Shown here piece after piece: positions 1 through 7,444 of a stretch of DNA of 12,123 bases. The notes beneath the pieces were generated by a model that worked only from the letters and a program-made list of their open reading frames with translations, was not told the DNA's origin and did no database searches. Both the position numbers and the translations under genes were made by a program. This DNA comes from Desulfobacterales bacterium (lineage in GTDB: Bacteria; Desulfobacterota; Desulfobacteria; Desulfobacterales; UBA11574): positions 1-12,123 of the forward strand of contig JAQYVG010000086.1 in assembly GCA_030145595.1 (NCBI GenBank). The letters run 5' to 3'. The first letter of the stretch is position 1, and each line of letters starts with the position of its first letter.

Positions 1-54
1 GGCGTCAGGCTCAAATTTTAATCCTCGAAATACTAAATGTATGCCTGTGGTTAA

Positions 55-120
55 AATTTTCGCCTGCCTTGGCCTTGCCCCCCGGTTAAATGTTAAAGAA
101 TTTACGGGGCAGGCAAAATT
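55..120 (-). terminator. inverted repeat, probable ftsH terminator
   Basis: Left arm 55-68 (AATTTT, one extra C, GCCTGCC) pairs with right arm 108-120 (GGCAGGC AAAATT), giving about 13 paired bases with a single bulge. An alternative inner pairing uses the GCCTTGCCCC stretch near 72-81 against GGGGCAGGC at 106-114. It lies about 40 bases past the ftsH stop and its outer arms are A/T runs flanking a GC stem, as in a bidirectional intrinsic terminator. Termination itself is inferred. Nothing else recognisable lies in 1-156; no folP reading frame, a common ftsH neighbour, is visible here. Confidence 0.5.
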
Positions 121-156
121 GAACATTTTTCAAAGGTCTCACGGTCAAGATGCCGG

Positions 157-2100
157 CTACTCGTCGGAAGCTTCTGTTTTTGTTCCGGTTTCAGGTTTTG
201 CTGCGTCCTGAGTTTCTGCTGTATCTATATTCTCTGCCTTTGTTTCGGCTTGGGCGTGCGTCTCCTTTACCTTCTCTTGGTCATCAGTATGTTTTGATGG
301 AAACTCAAACCCCGGTTTCATGGAGCTGATCAGTTCATCCAGTTCGGCGCCCATGACGGTCTCTTTTTCAAGCAGGCGATCGGCCAGGGCATGCAGTACA
401 TCTACATTTTCCTTTATAACTTTCTTGGCGCGTTTGTAGGCATTATCGACCAGTTTGGTGATTTCTTCGTCAATTTTTTTCGCTGTTGTGTCGGAATAAT
501 CTCTGTGCTGAGCAATTTCACGTCCTAAGAAAATATGCTCTTCGCCTTTGGCATAAGAAAGCGGACCCAGTTCATCGCTCATGCCCCAGCTGCGCACCAT
601 TTTCTGGGCAACGTCCGTAGCCCGTTTGATATCGTTGGAGGCACCGGTACTGATGCGGTTAAAAACAATCTCTTCGGCCACGCGTCCGCCCAAGGCGACC
701 GATAATTCGCTTTCAAGCTGGTCTTTATATTTAAAGTCGCTCTCTTCGGGTAAAAACCACGTAATCCCGGCCGCATGTCCCCTGGGAATAATGGTAATCT
801 TGTTGACGGCGTCTGTTCCGGGCAGCAAACGGGCCACCAGGGCATGTCCGCCTTCATGGTATGCCGTTGTTTTGCGGTCTTCCTCCCTGATGACTTTCGA
901 TTTGCGTTCCAGACCCATGTAAACCTTGTCCTTGGCATCGTCTAAGTCGGACATATCGATTTTTTCTTTGTTCCTTTTGGCCCCCAGAAGGGCGGCTTCG
1001 TTAACCAGGTTTTCCAGGTCTGCACCGGAAAAACCGGGTGTACCCTTAGCAAGGACGACAAGGTTCACATCAGGGCCCGCCGGCGTTTTTTGCATGTGTA
1101 CTTTTAATATTTGTTCGCGGCCGAGAATGTCAGGCAGCGGCACAACCACCTGGCGGTCGAAACGCCCCGGGCGCAGCAGGGCCGGATCCAGGACATCAGG
1201 CCGGTTTGTAGCGGATATAAGGATCACGCCTTCATTCGATTCAAATCCGTCCATTTCAACCAGAAGCTGATTTAAGGTCTGTTCTCTTTCGTCGTGTCCG
1301 CCTCCCAGGCCTGCTCCCCGGTGCCTGCCGACGGCATCGATTTCGTCGATAAAGATTATGCAGGGCGCATTCTTTTTACCCTGGACAAAAAGATCTCTGA
1401 CACGCGAGGCACCCACGCCGACAAACATTTCTACAAAATCCGAGCCGCTGATATTAAAGAACGGAACATCGGCCTCCCCGGCAATAGCGCGCGCCAGTAA
1501 GGTTTTGCCGGTACCCGGAGATCCCATCAGTAGAACACCTTTAGGTATCCGGCCGCCAAGGCGTGTAAATTTTTTGGGCTCCTTGAGAAACTCGATAATT
1601 TCGCCCAGTTCTTCTTTGGCTTCATCGATTCCGGCAACATCATCAAAAGTTACTTTCTTTGACTGGTCTGATTGAAGTCGAGCCCGGCTCTTGCCGAAAG
1701 ACATGGCTTTGCCGCCGCCGGATTGCATCTGGCGCATGAAAAAAATCCATACACCAATGAGTACAATCATCGGGAACCACGAAACCAGGACTGACATATA
1801 CCAGGGAGATTCAGCCGGTGGTTTGGCACTGATTGCAATCCCCTTATTTCTGAGGATCTTAATCAGGTCCGCATCCTGGGGTGCATATACCTTGAGGCGG
1901 TTGTGGTTTAAATCCGTTACAATGAGTTCTTGTCCCTGGATAATGACTTCGCTGACACGCTCGTTTTCGACCATGCCGAGAAATTCGGTGTAACTGATCT
2001 TTGTTTCAGCAATATGCTGTTGATTAAACAGATTATATAGCATGACCATCATCAGCGTGATGACCAGCCATAGCGCCAGATTTTTATAAAATGGATTCAA
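157..2100 (-). CDS. ftsH: ATP-dependent zinc metalloprotease FtsH
   Basis: Membrane-anchored AAA+ protease that extracts and degrades misfolded membrane proteins and selected cytosolic regulators, working as a hexamer on the cytoplasmic face of the inner membrane. The 647-residue protein has an N-terminal membrane helix (about 8-27), a periplasmic FtsH_ext region, a second helix (about 103-122) and an AAA module with Walker A GSPGTGKT (193-200), pore loop MFVGVG (225-230), Walker B IIFIDEID (248-255) and the second region of homology ending RPGRFDR (310-316). The zinc site is HEGGH (415-419), with Asp490 in the SNDI stretch as likely third ligand. Residues 601-647 form an acidic Lys/Glu/Thr-rich tail typical of variable FtsH C-termini. 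The start is TTG at 2100, preceded by CAGGGGG about 9 bases upstream; the N-terminus MNPFYKNLALWLV fits the family, whereas the next Met falls inside the first membrane helix. It lies downstream of tilS, a common bacterial order, but has its own promoter and leader. Confidence 0.98.
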   Translation of the reverse strand: MNPFYKNLALWLVITLMMVMLYNLFNQQHIAETKISYTEFLGMVENERVSEVIIQGQELIVTDLNHNRLKVYAPQDADLIKILRNKGIAISAKPPAESPWYMSVLVSWFPMIVLIGVWIFFMRQMQSGGGKAMSFGKSRARLQSDQSKKVTFDDVAGIDEAKEELGEIIEFLKEPKKFTRLGGRIPKGVLLMGSPGTGKTLLARAIAGEADVPFFNISGSDFVEMFVGVGASRVRDLFVQGKKNAPCIIFIDEIDAVGRHRGAGLGGGHDEREQTLNQLLVEMDGFESNEGVILISATNRPDVLDPALLRPGRFDRQVVVPLPDILGREQILKVHMQKTPAGPDVNLVVLAKGTPGFSGADLENLVNEAALLGAKRNKEKIDMSDLDDAKDKVYMGLERKSKVIREEDRKTTAYHEGGHALVARLLPGTDAVNKITIIPRGHAAGITWFLPEESDFKYKDQLESELSVALGGRVAEEIVFNRISTGASNDIKRATDVAQKMVRSWGMSDELGPLSYAKGEEHIFLGREIAQHRDYSDTTAKKIDEEITKLVDNAYKRAKKVIKENVDVLHALADRLLEKETVMGAELDELISSMKPGFEFPSKHTDDQEKVKETHAQAETKAENIDTAETQDAAKPETGTKTEASDE

Positions 2101-2181
2101 AAGTCTTTACCCCCTGCAAAGGATTAATGCAAAAAAAGCGAGTTCTTACGAGTCTGTTTTATATTTTCAGCCACAGCGGCT

Positions 2182-2230
2182 ATAGCAACCGTGGCGAAGT
2201 CTGCCAGCATTTAGTGCCGGACGTTGCTAT
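2182..2230 (-). promoter_or_regulatory. two-tier stem-loop in ftsH leader
   Basis: ATAGCAAC at 2182-2189 and GTTGCTAT at 2223-2230 are perfect 8-base inverted arms. Inside them, 2204-2209 and 2215-2220 (on the minus strand CCGGCA and TGCTGG) form a second short stem with one G-U pair and a 5-base loop. The outer arm starts about 7 bases after the -10 box, so the predicted ftsH mRNA would begin with this structure. It could stabilise the 5' end, bind a regulator as DNA, or be a small repeat. The structure is seen; the role is inference. Confidence 0.45.
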
Positions 2231-2236
2231 CAATCA

Positions 2237-2245
2237 ATTATATCA
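2237..2245 (-). promoter_or_regulatory. extended -10 promoter for ftsH
   Basis: On the minus strand this reads TGATATAAT, a perfect TATAAT with the TGn extension. The base stretch 17 bp upstream (2260-2265, TGTTTT) is a poor -35 box, which fits an extended -10 promoter. Predicted transcription start is near 2230, giving a leader of about 130 bases before the TTG start codon of ftsH. Confidence 0.55.
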
Positions 2246-2255
2246 GCATACATTT

Positions 2256-2285
2256 AAACAAAACACAAATAAACAAAACACAAAT
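2256..2285. repeat. 15-bp perfect tandem repeat upstream of ftsH
   Basis: AAACAAAACACAAAT occurs twice back to back (2256-2270 and 2271-2285) with no mismatch. It covers and precedes the -35 region of the ftsH extended -10 promoter. A recent slippage duplication or a pair of direct binding sites would both fit; the sequence does not say which. Confidence 0.8.
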
Positions 2286-2359
2286 TACTATAGACTAAAC
2301 GCCTGATGAGTTCGATTCTTTAACGAATTCATAAGAGTTATGTTAATCATTATTGCCAA

Positions 2360-3817
2360 TTAGGCAAGTATAAGTTCTCCTTTAAGGATAGTGCCGGTCG
2401 ACGGTACCACTTTCACAGATTCGTCGATACGATGACCCACCACCCAGATTATTTTCTCCCGGCATATAAGGATGGGGCATTGTGCGCGTTGGCTTCTCGG
2501 GACTTTTTGATTTACAAAAAAATCTTTTAACTTTTGGGTCCCGGTCATACCAAGCGGTTTAAAACGATCTCCCGGACGAAAATTTCTTATAATTAGCGGG
2601 AAACTCAGTCTATCCATATCAAAAAAACCGGCCTGTTGTCCAGTACGACTGAAATCAGGTCGATCGCCAGACCTGATTTCAGACAATTTCACATGGGCGT
2701 CAATCTCTGTGATGAAAACCGTTCCGGGCTTCTCCAGCATGTACTCATAAGCAGGCGTTTTATCTACGACCGATTTCAAATAAAGGTCACGTAACGCTTT
2801 TTTCTCTTTGGAAATCAGCAGCAAGTCTTTACGGCGCTGAACTCTGACCTGATCGGGCAGATCAAGGTTTCCATAGGCGCGCCTATTTTCCAAAAGGCGG
2901 ACCACGGCATCGATATGCGCAAAGGTAATGCGCCTTAAATCGCCTTTGACCTTTGCAATGGCTTTACGAATTATCCGTCGCAAGGCTGCTATAGGAAGCC
3001 CGTCAAGCCCTGAGACCGCAAGGGAAATGGTGTTTTTTGTTGCGTTCAAAACAGCCGCATGAAAGAGAGGTTTTACAGCCGCGTCCATCCATTCTTCTTC
3101 GGAGCTTATAATTGAAGCCAGACGGTTAAGGGTTGCGATGATCTTTGGATTGTAGGAGGTTTCCAGTAACGGAATTAAATGATGACGGACTCTGTTTCGC
3201 AAGTGCCTTTGGTCTAAATTGGACCTGTCAAAAACATATTTTAGCTTTTTTACCTTTAAATACTCAATAATATCGGTTCGTCTTAATTTTATAAAGGGGC
3301 GTACGATCTTGCCGTTTCTTACCGGAGGAATACCTGCAATGCCAAGGGGTCCGCTTCCTCTAAACAGATTCATCAGGACCAGTTCGGCATTATCGTCACA
3401 ATGATGGCCCAGGGCAATTTTATCGAAACAATTGCTTGCGGCCACATCCATAAAAAAGGCGTAACGAATGTGTCTGGCGGCTTCTTCCAGGGAGAGGCTG
3501 TTTTCAAGCTGATATTTACGAACATCAGCTTTATGGAGATGGAAGGGCAAGTCGTATTCGCCGGCCAGTGATTCAACGAATTTGGCGTCATCGTCTGAAT
3601 CTTGCAGGCGGAGGTTATGATTCAGGTGGGCGACCCCAAGCTTGAGGGAGAATCTGGAAGCTAAAGTGACAAGGGCATGCAGAAGAACCACTGAGTCCGG
3701 TCCTCCGGACACCCCGACAAGAACCGCATCATGCGGCTCGAACATTCCATAGGCTGTAACGGTTTGCTCAACGATCCGCAACAATTTATTTTTGTAGCCT
3801 TTGCGCGATGCTGGCAT
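2360..3817 (-). CDS. tilS: tRNA(Ile)-lysidine synthetase TilS
   Basis: Converts C34 of the CAU-anticodon tRNA-Ile to lysidine with ATP and lysine, so that AUA codons are read as isoleucine; an essential cytosolic enzyme in most bacteria. The 485-residue protein shows the PP-loop motif SGGPDS (37-42), the conserved GHHCDDNAE block (137-145), LFRGSG (151-156), and the C-terminal TilS domain with FRPGDRFKPLGM followed by QKLKDFF. Length is normal for the long form with a C-terminal domain. The ATG at 3817 overlaps the end of the upstream lipoprotein gene by 32 bases; a TTG at 3784, just past that gene's stop, is an alternative start that would drop 11 residues. Its stop codon lies in a short TTGCC/GGCAA hairpin. 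It is followed by ftsH in the same direction, a frequent arrangement. Confidence 0.96.
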   Translation of the reverse strand: MPASRKGYKNKLLRIVEQTVTAYGMFEPHDAVLVGVSGGPDSVVLLHALVTLASRFSLKLGVAHLNHNLRLQDSDDDAKFVESLAGEYDLPFHLHKADVRKYQLENSLSLEEAARHIRYAFFMDVAASNCFDKIALGHHCDDNAELVLMNLFRGSGPLGIAGIPPVRNGKIVRPFIKLRRTDIIEYLKVKKLKYVFDRSNLDQRHLRNRVRHHLIPLLETSYNPKIIATLNRLASIISSEEEWMDAAVKPLFHAAVLNATKNTISLAVSGLDGLPIAALRRIIRKAIAKVKGDLRRITFAHIDAVVRLLENRRAYGNLDLPDQVRVQRRKDLLLISKEKKALRDLYLKSVVDKTPAYEYMLEKPGTVFITEIDAHVKLSEIRSGDRPDFSRTGQQAGFFDMDRLSFPLIIRNFRPGDRFKPLGMTGTQKLKDFFVNQKVPRSQRAQCPILICREKIIWVVGHRIDESVKVVPSTGTILKGELILA

Positions 3818-4181
3818 GAATCAGCTCGGAAACGTTTTTATCCCATATTCCTACCATGCCGGAACGGACGGAAACCTTCGTAATTCTGGGCTCGACCATC
3901 TCAGTTTTTACGGTTACCGGTGTTCCATCGGATCGTTTGGCTTTAATTGTTGCATTAATGCCGTCAGACGCTTCTTCAGTTATCGCTATTTTCAGTTTTT
4001 GCAATGTTGCCGTACATGCCTGGTTGGTCGTATCAAACGACGCCTGATACAACTGTGACAACTGACCGTCTTTATAAGTATACGTACCGGCGACAACAAT
4101 CGCTCCGGCGACTACGGCGGCACACCCGACCGTAATCAAATAACAAGACAATATAACTGGCAGCAACAGATTTCGTGACAT
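3786..4181 (-). CDS. DUF3568-type lipoprotein
   Basis: A 131-residue secreted protein with an N-terminal hydrophobic stretch ending ITVGC, a lipobox with Cys20 as the lipidation site, followed by a small Ala/Val/Gly-rich segment AAVVAGAIVVAG. The mature part contains short alternating strands (for example INATIKAKRSDGTPVTVKTE, about 75-94) and the motif SVRSGMVGIWD, all features of the small DUF3568 lipoproteins known from Desulfobacterota and other Gram-negative bacteria. Molecular function is unknown. It begins at ATG 4181 after an AAAGGAAAA tract that is somewhat far away (about 13 bases). It overlaps the tilS start by 32 bases, so the two are probably co-transcribed, although no functional tie is known. 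Family assignment is by recognition, without a profile search. Confidence 0.8.
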   Translation of the reverse strand: MSRNLLLPVILSCYLITVGCAAVVAGAIVVAGTYTYKDGQLSQLYQASFDTTNQACTATLQKLKIAITEEASDGINATIKAKRSDGTPVTVKTEMVEPRITKVSVRSGMVGIWDKNVSELIHASIAQRLQK

Positions 4182-4375
4182 GTGCCTGATTTTCCTTTAC
4201 ATACGCGGTAGGTTGGAAGGTTGGCGCGAGTTGCTGGTTGAGAAATTTACCAATGTTTATTACCCATAACGCGCAACTTTTAAGATGTCCGAGCAGATTT
4301 TACCTATGATAGAAACAGATTAATGTCAATAAAAAACACAGAATACAGACATCACAAGTTATAGCGTTTTTTAAC

Positions 4376-4402
4376 TTGAAAAAAATGCTTTTCGGTTATA
4401 CT
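4376..4402 (+). promoter_or_regulatory. sigma-70 type promoter of the SRP RNA gene
   Basis: TTGAAA at 4376-4381 and TATACT at 4397-4402 are separated by 15 bp (16 bp if CTTGAA is taken as the -35). The -10 ends 8 bases before the predicted 5' end of the SRP RNA at 4411, a good fit for a transcription start. Confidence 0.6.
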
Positions 4403-4410
4403 CATACCAG

Positions 4411-4664
4411 TGGTTGTGCTAGGTGGGGAGCTAGCGGTGCCCTTTTCCCGAAATCCGCTTTATGCGGGGCTGAATTCCCTCTAGAGGGTCTGATTTGAGA
4501 CTCTGTTCTTCATTTTGACCGACCGCCGCGCAACAGACGATTACGAACCTCGTCAGGTCCGGAAGGAAGCAGCGATAAGTAATGCAGTCTGTGTCACGGA
4601 TCGATCTCGGTCATACATATGGTGAATGTGTTTCAGAAAATATTCGATAGAGGGTGCACAACCA
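4411..4664 (+). ncRNA. ffs: signal recognition particle RNA, large (Alu-containing) type
   Basis: RNA scaffold of the signal recognition particle, which binds Ffh and targets membrane and secreted proteins to FtsY and the translocon. The apical Ffh-binding loop is almost invariant at 4552-4573 (CAGGTCCGGAAGGAAGCAG within it). The 5' part, from GTGCTAGGTGGGGAG through CTAGCGGTGCCC and ATCCGCT to the GGGCTGAATTCCC block, closely follows the Alu-domain half of Bacillus subtilis scRNA, and the 3' part ATTCGATAGAGGGTGCAC matches its 3' end. The ends pair: TGGTTGTGC (4411-4419) with GCACAACCA (4656-4664), defining about 254 nt. This is much longer than the roughly 110-nt 4.5S RNA of enterobacteria. 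Ends are set by pairing and promoter position and may be off by a few bases. No clear intrinsic terminator follows. Confidence 0.93.
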
Positions 4665-4751
4665 ACTTCTATACTCTTAACGGTCTTGTTTTGAGCTTTT
4701 GGATCCTCACCAAACGATAAATTTTAGACCTAAGCCTGCCATTTGCCACTG

Positions 4752-4803
4752 GAGCGCTACGCTTTAGGAGCACTGCGTTTGCGGAGCGGCCTGGCGGCCT
4801 TGA
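4752..4803 (+). repeat. dispersed repeat, copy A
   Basis: The stretch 4767-4803 matches the reverse complement of 7967-8003 at 33 of 37 positions (shared core GGAGCGGCCT, then CGGCCTTGA). Next to it, GAGCGCTACGCTT (4752-4764) matches GAGCGCTTCGCTT at 7925-7937 with one mismatch. The core holds a GGCC-TGGC-GGCC mini-hairpin. It lies in the 253-base spacer between the SRP RNA and asnA, which otherwise shows only short CCCGG/CCGGG pairings near 4848-4868. Confidence 0.65.
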
Positions 4804-4917
4804 AGCAAATAAAAAATTTGTTCCAAAATCAGGAAGTTAATAGATGGCCCGGGTATGAGAAAACCGGGTAGATACAAACGGGCATTGCCAAAATAAAAGA
4901 AGAGAGGAGCGCCAACA

Positions 4918-6051
4918 ATGACAGACTTGAAAAAAGCAGATCTAGCCGGACCCGGCATCGGCAACTATGATGATTTGGAAAAGATTCTACCCACAGACTA
5001 CGAGCCTTTGCTTTCTCCAAAAGAAAGAATGAAGGCCGTCTTTGCAGTGAAGAACTACATTGAAGAGAATTTGTGTAAGGAACTTAATCTGCAAATGGTG
5101 CAGGTACCCCTGATCGTTGACCGCGATAGCGGTGTGAATGATTACCTGGATCGCGACGGCTCGCGGACACCGGTGGAGTTTCCGTGTGGGCTTGGACTCG
5201 ATAAACGCATACAAGCCCAGGTTGTTCAGGCAGCTACAAAATGGAAACGCATGGCTCTCAAACAGTTTAGCTGCGATGTGGGTGAAGGCATATGTACCGA
5301 CATGAAAGCTGTGCGCAAAGACTACTTTTTGGACCACGATCACAGTGCGTATGTAGACCAGTGGGACTGGGAACTGGCGATCACAGCGAACGACCGCAAT
5401 CTTGACTTTCTCAAGGATATCGTTAACAAGCTCTGGAAGGTTATTCGGGGAGCGGGCAAGATGGCGCAAGAAAGGTTTCCCCAGCTAAAAACAGATAAAT
5501 ACCCCGACTTTCCAGAGCAGCTCACATTTCTGCATGCCGAAGAAATGCTGGATTGGTACCCGGACCTGCCGCGGAAGGAGCGAGAGGTTCGGACCCTTAT
5601 GGAAAAATCCCCGGCGATCTTCATCATCGGTATTGGCTGGCCTTTAAAGGATGGCTACCCCCACGAGATGCGCGCTGCGGATTACGATGACTGGGCTACC
5701 AAGACCATCGTTAAGGACGGTGAGCAGTATTATGGATTAAACGGAGATATCCTGGTATGGAACCCGGTAACAAAACGGCGCCACGAACTGACGTCGATGG
5801 GAATACGGGTCACCAAGGAGACGCTGAAACTCCAGCTAAAGATGTCCGGACAGGAAGAATTCCTCAATTATCCCTATCACCAGGCTATCCTCAATGATGA
5901 GATTCCTCTGAGCATCGGAGGCGGTATTGGAGAGTCCAGAACCCACATGTACCTGTTGCGAACGGCCCATCTCGGAGAGGTCGAAGTCTCTGTATGGCCT
6001 AAGATCCTCAAGGATATGTGTGCAAAGAGAAACATCCATGTCTTGGAATAA
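4918..6051 (+). CDS. asnA: aspartate-ammonia ligase (asparagine synthetase A)
   Basis: Makes asparagine from aspartate, ammonia and ATP through an aspartyl-AMP intermediate; a cytosolic enzyme with a class II aminoacyl-tRNA-synthetase-like fold. The 377-residue protein carries family blocks colinear with E. coli AsnA: TKWKR (107-111), the GEG and MKA blocks, YVDQWDWE (145-152), DYDDW (255-259), NGDILVWNP (275-283), ELTSMGIRV (290-298) and GGGIGESR (334-341). It is about 47 residues longer than the 330-residue E. coli protein; about 35 of these form an N-terminal extension before the region that aligns with the E. coli start. The ATG at 4918 has GAGAGGAG 8 bases upstream, a strong ribosome site that supports keeping the extension. 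It is preceded by the SRP RNA gene and followed by 289 AT-rich bases, so it appears to be a single-gene unit. No T-box or other known leader is evident. Confidence 0.96.
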   Translation: MTDLKKADLAGPGIGNYDDLEKILPTDYEPLLSPKERMKAVFAVKNYIEENLCKELNLQMVQVPLIVDRDSGVNDYLDRDGSRTPVEFPCGLGLDKRIQAQVVQAATKWKRMALKQFSCDVGEGICTDMKAVRKDYFLDHDHSAYVDQWDWELAITANDRNLDFLKDIVNKLWKVIRGAGKMAQERFPQLKTDKYPDFPEQLTFLHAEEMLDWYPDLPRKEREVRTLMEKSPAIFIIGIGWPLKDGYPHEMRAADYDDWATKTIVKDGEQYYGLNGDILVWNPVTKRRHELTSMGIRVTKETLKLQLKMSGQEEFLNYPYHQAILNDEIPLSIGGGIGESRTHMYLLRTAHLGEVEVSVWPKILKDMCAKRNIHVLE

Positions 6052-6340
6052 ACAAACAGTTTGAACTCAAGGCTGTTAGAGCGGGTATTATACCATTAGA
6101 GACGTTCACAGAATTGAATAACATCATATAATCTTAATATCACTTAAAAATACAAACAATATCAAATTTTGGGGAGCTCAGAAAATAAAAAAAGTGCGTT
6201 GATAGAATCAAGTATTTTTGAAAAATGCCGATATAATATTAACATTCGTTTTTTACTTAACAGTGGATTTCCCCCCAAAGTTGGATGTTGAATCTTAGGT
6301 TTCAGCTCATTAGATGTGTACAAGCTCAAGGAGGAGCGGC

Positions 6341-6736
6341 ATGGTAATCGACAATAACTTAATTGCAGGCAATAATGGCAGATTTGCATTAGGCAAGCGG
6401 AAAGGCAAGCCGGTTGCAACCGCGACAAAGGTGTCTACCGAGTATCTTTACAGTAAGCTCGATTTAAAAGAAATTGCCGCGGAAATGTTCCAGGATCCAA
6501 AGCCGATGGGTGAATTCAAAAACAAAAAAGGGCTTGAACAAACAACCGATATTCAAATAGGACCTGATATTCGGTATGCGTTAACATCAAGAAACCTTGA
6601 TTTTTTAGAAAGGATACGATGGGGTCCTCTTACGGTGGGAGAGTATCGTGAAGTGCAATATAGAATAAGGGAACTGGAAAGCAAATTTGAATCCAGCAAC
6701 AATATTCTAGATGGGCAGCTTATTGATATAGGGTAG
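6341..6736 (+). CDS. hypothetical protein
   Basis: Not recognised. The ATG at 6341 is chosen because AAGGAGGAG ends 4 bases before it; an upstream in-frame ATG at 6314 lacks such a site. The 131-residue product has no signal peptide, membrane segment or cysteine. It has a basic patch GKRKGKP (18-24), a predicted helical segment with YLYSKLDLKEIAAEMF (35-50), a polar linker, then a charged helical C-terminal part (about 84-118) ending ILDGQLIDIG. The size, good ribosome site and codon use suggest a real cytosolic protein. A TATAAT at 6232-6237 lies about 100 bases upstream but has no good -35 partner. It is convergent with the coiled-coil gene to its right. Function cannot be assigned. Confidence 0.7.
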   Translation: MVIDNNLIAGNNGRFALGKRKGKPVATATKVSTEYLYSKLDLKEIAAEMFQDPKPMGEFKNKKGLEQTTDIQIGPDIRYALTSRNLDFLERIRWGPLTVGEYREVQYRIRELESKFESSNNILDGQLIDIG

Positions 6737-6893
6737 GTAAGGTTTTAATGAGGAAAAGTCTTTTACCGGCATCCCCTTCTTTTATTGTCAAAACAATATT
6801 TCCATAATTTTTGCTCATAATTAAAAAACATAGCCTCAACTTGCGGCTCTTTAAAGTGAAACCCCCATTGATCGTAAACAACTCGACTTTCGC

Positions 6894-7433
6894 TCAAGTA
6901 GGATTCAATCTTATTTGAGCTTTTTCACGAATCAGAAGCTGACTGAATTGATTGTTAATCTTTACAACGTTTGCCTGCCATATCTTGTCCATCTCAACAT
7001 TCGGCACAACCGCAGAACCCGCAATAGATCGTTTTTCCGCCAAATCGTTTTTTAAGACCTGATTTCTTTCCTGAGTCATCAACTTAAGTTCATCCATATA
7101 GCCGTCATATACTGACTCAAGCCCTGTTATATCCATATTGCAAATATCTTTTAACAGGGCAAGCTGTGGCTTGTTATCGCGGTTTACATCCAGGTCCTCT
7201 AAAAGCTCATTAAGCAATATATCATTTGCGATCACATCATAAGTCTTAATCATTTTGTCCAACGCGAGGGCAAATCTTTCCTGGTCCAGCAGGCTGTCCT
7301 GATATTTCTGAATCAGTCCCCTGATTCTTTGTCTGACTTCCTGTAGCTTTTGTTGCTCCCTTTCCTCCTGGCTTTGTGTCAGGTGTTTGGTTTTTTCCAT
7401 AACAAGATCGAGAGTGCTTTTGATTTCTCCCAT
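6894..7433 (-). CDS. conserved helical/coiled-coil protein of unknown function
   Basis: A 179-residue soluble, mostly helical protein. The N-terminal 20-45 region is rich in Glu, Gln, Arg and Lys (SQEEREQQKLQEVRQRI) and is likely coiled coil; a second charged helical region covers about 104-137. Between and after them are acidic NELLEDLDVN (75-84) and the motif KRSIAGSAVVPNVEMDKIW (134-152), which looks conserved. A single Cys98 and no membrane or secretion signal are seen. The ATG at 7433 follows an AGAGG ribosome site. It starts 11 bases after the stop of the YkgJ-type gene, so the two are almost certainly one operon. From memory of similar proteins beginning MGEIKSTLDLVMEKTKHL, this is a Desulfobacterota hypothetical; no function is known to me. 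Confidence 0.85.
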   Translation of the reverse strand: MGEIKSTLDLVMEKTKHLTQSQEEREQQKLQEVRQRIRGLIQKYQDSLLDQERFALALDKMIKTYDVIANDILLNELLEDLDVNRDNKPQLALLKDICNMDITGLESVYDGYMDELKLMTQERNQVLKNDLAEKRSIAGSAVVPNVEMDKIWQANVVKINNQFSQLLIREKAQIRLNPT

Positions 7434-7444
7434 ATTACACCTCT

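Noticed and set aside
2353..2367. TTGCC-AATTA-GGCAA hairpin at the tilS stop codon
   Set aside because: The stem is only 5 bp with no T-run; too weak to call a terminator.
4301..4329. Perfect TTGACA (minus strand, 4324-4329) upstream of the lipoprotein-tilS unit
   Set aside because: The hexamer at 17-bp spacing (TAGGTA) is a poor -10, and the better TATCAT and TAAAAT lie at 12 and 21 bp, so a promoter is not supported well enough.
4848..4868. CCCGG/CCGGG hairpin in the asnA leader, considered as a riboswitch or T-box
   Set aside because: Only 5 bp with an 11-base loop and no conserved riboswitch core or T-box sequence; competing pairings exist.
6232..6237. TATAAT upstream of the 6341 gene
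   Set aside because: No -35 box at 15-19 bp and no TGn extension, and the area is very AT-rich, so the match may be chance.
6737..6893. Convergent spacer searched for a shared terminator
   Set aside because: Only a weak GGTAA/TTACC pairing near 6736-6769 is seen; no stem with T-run on either strand.
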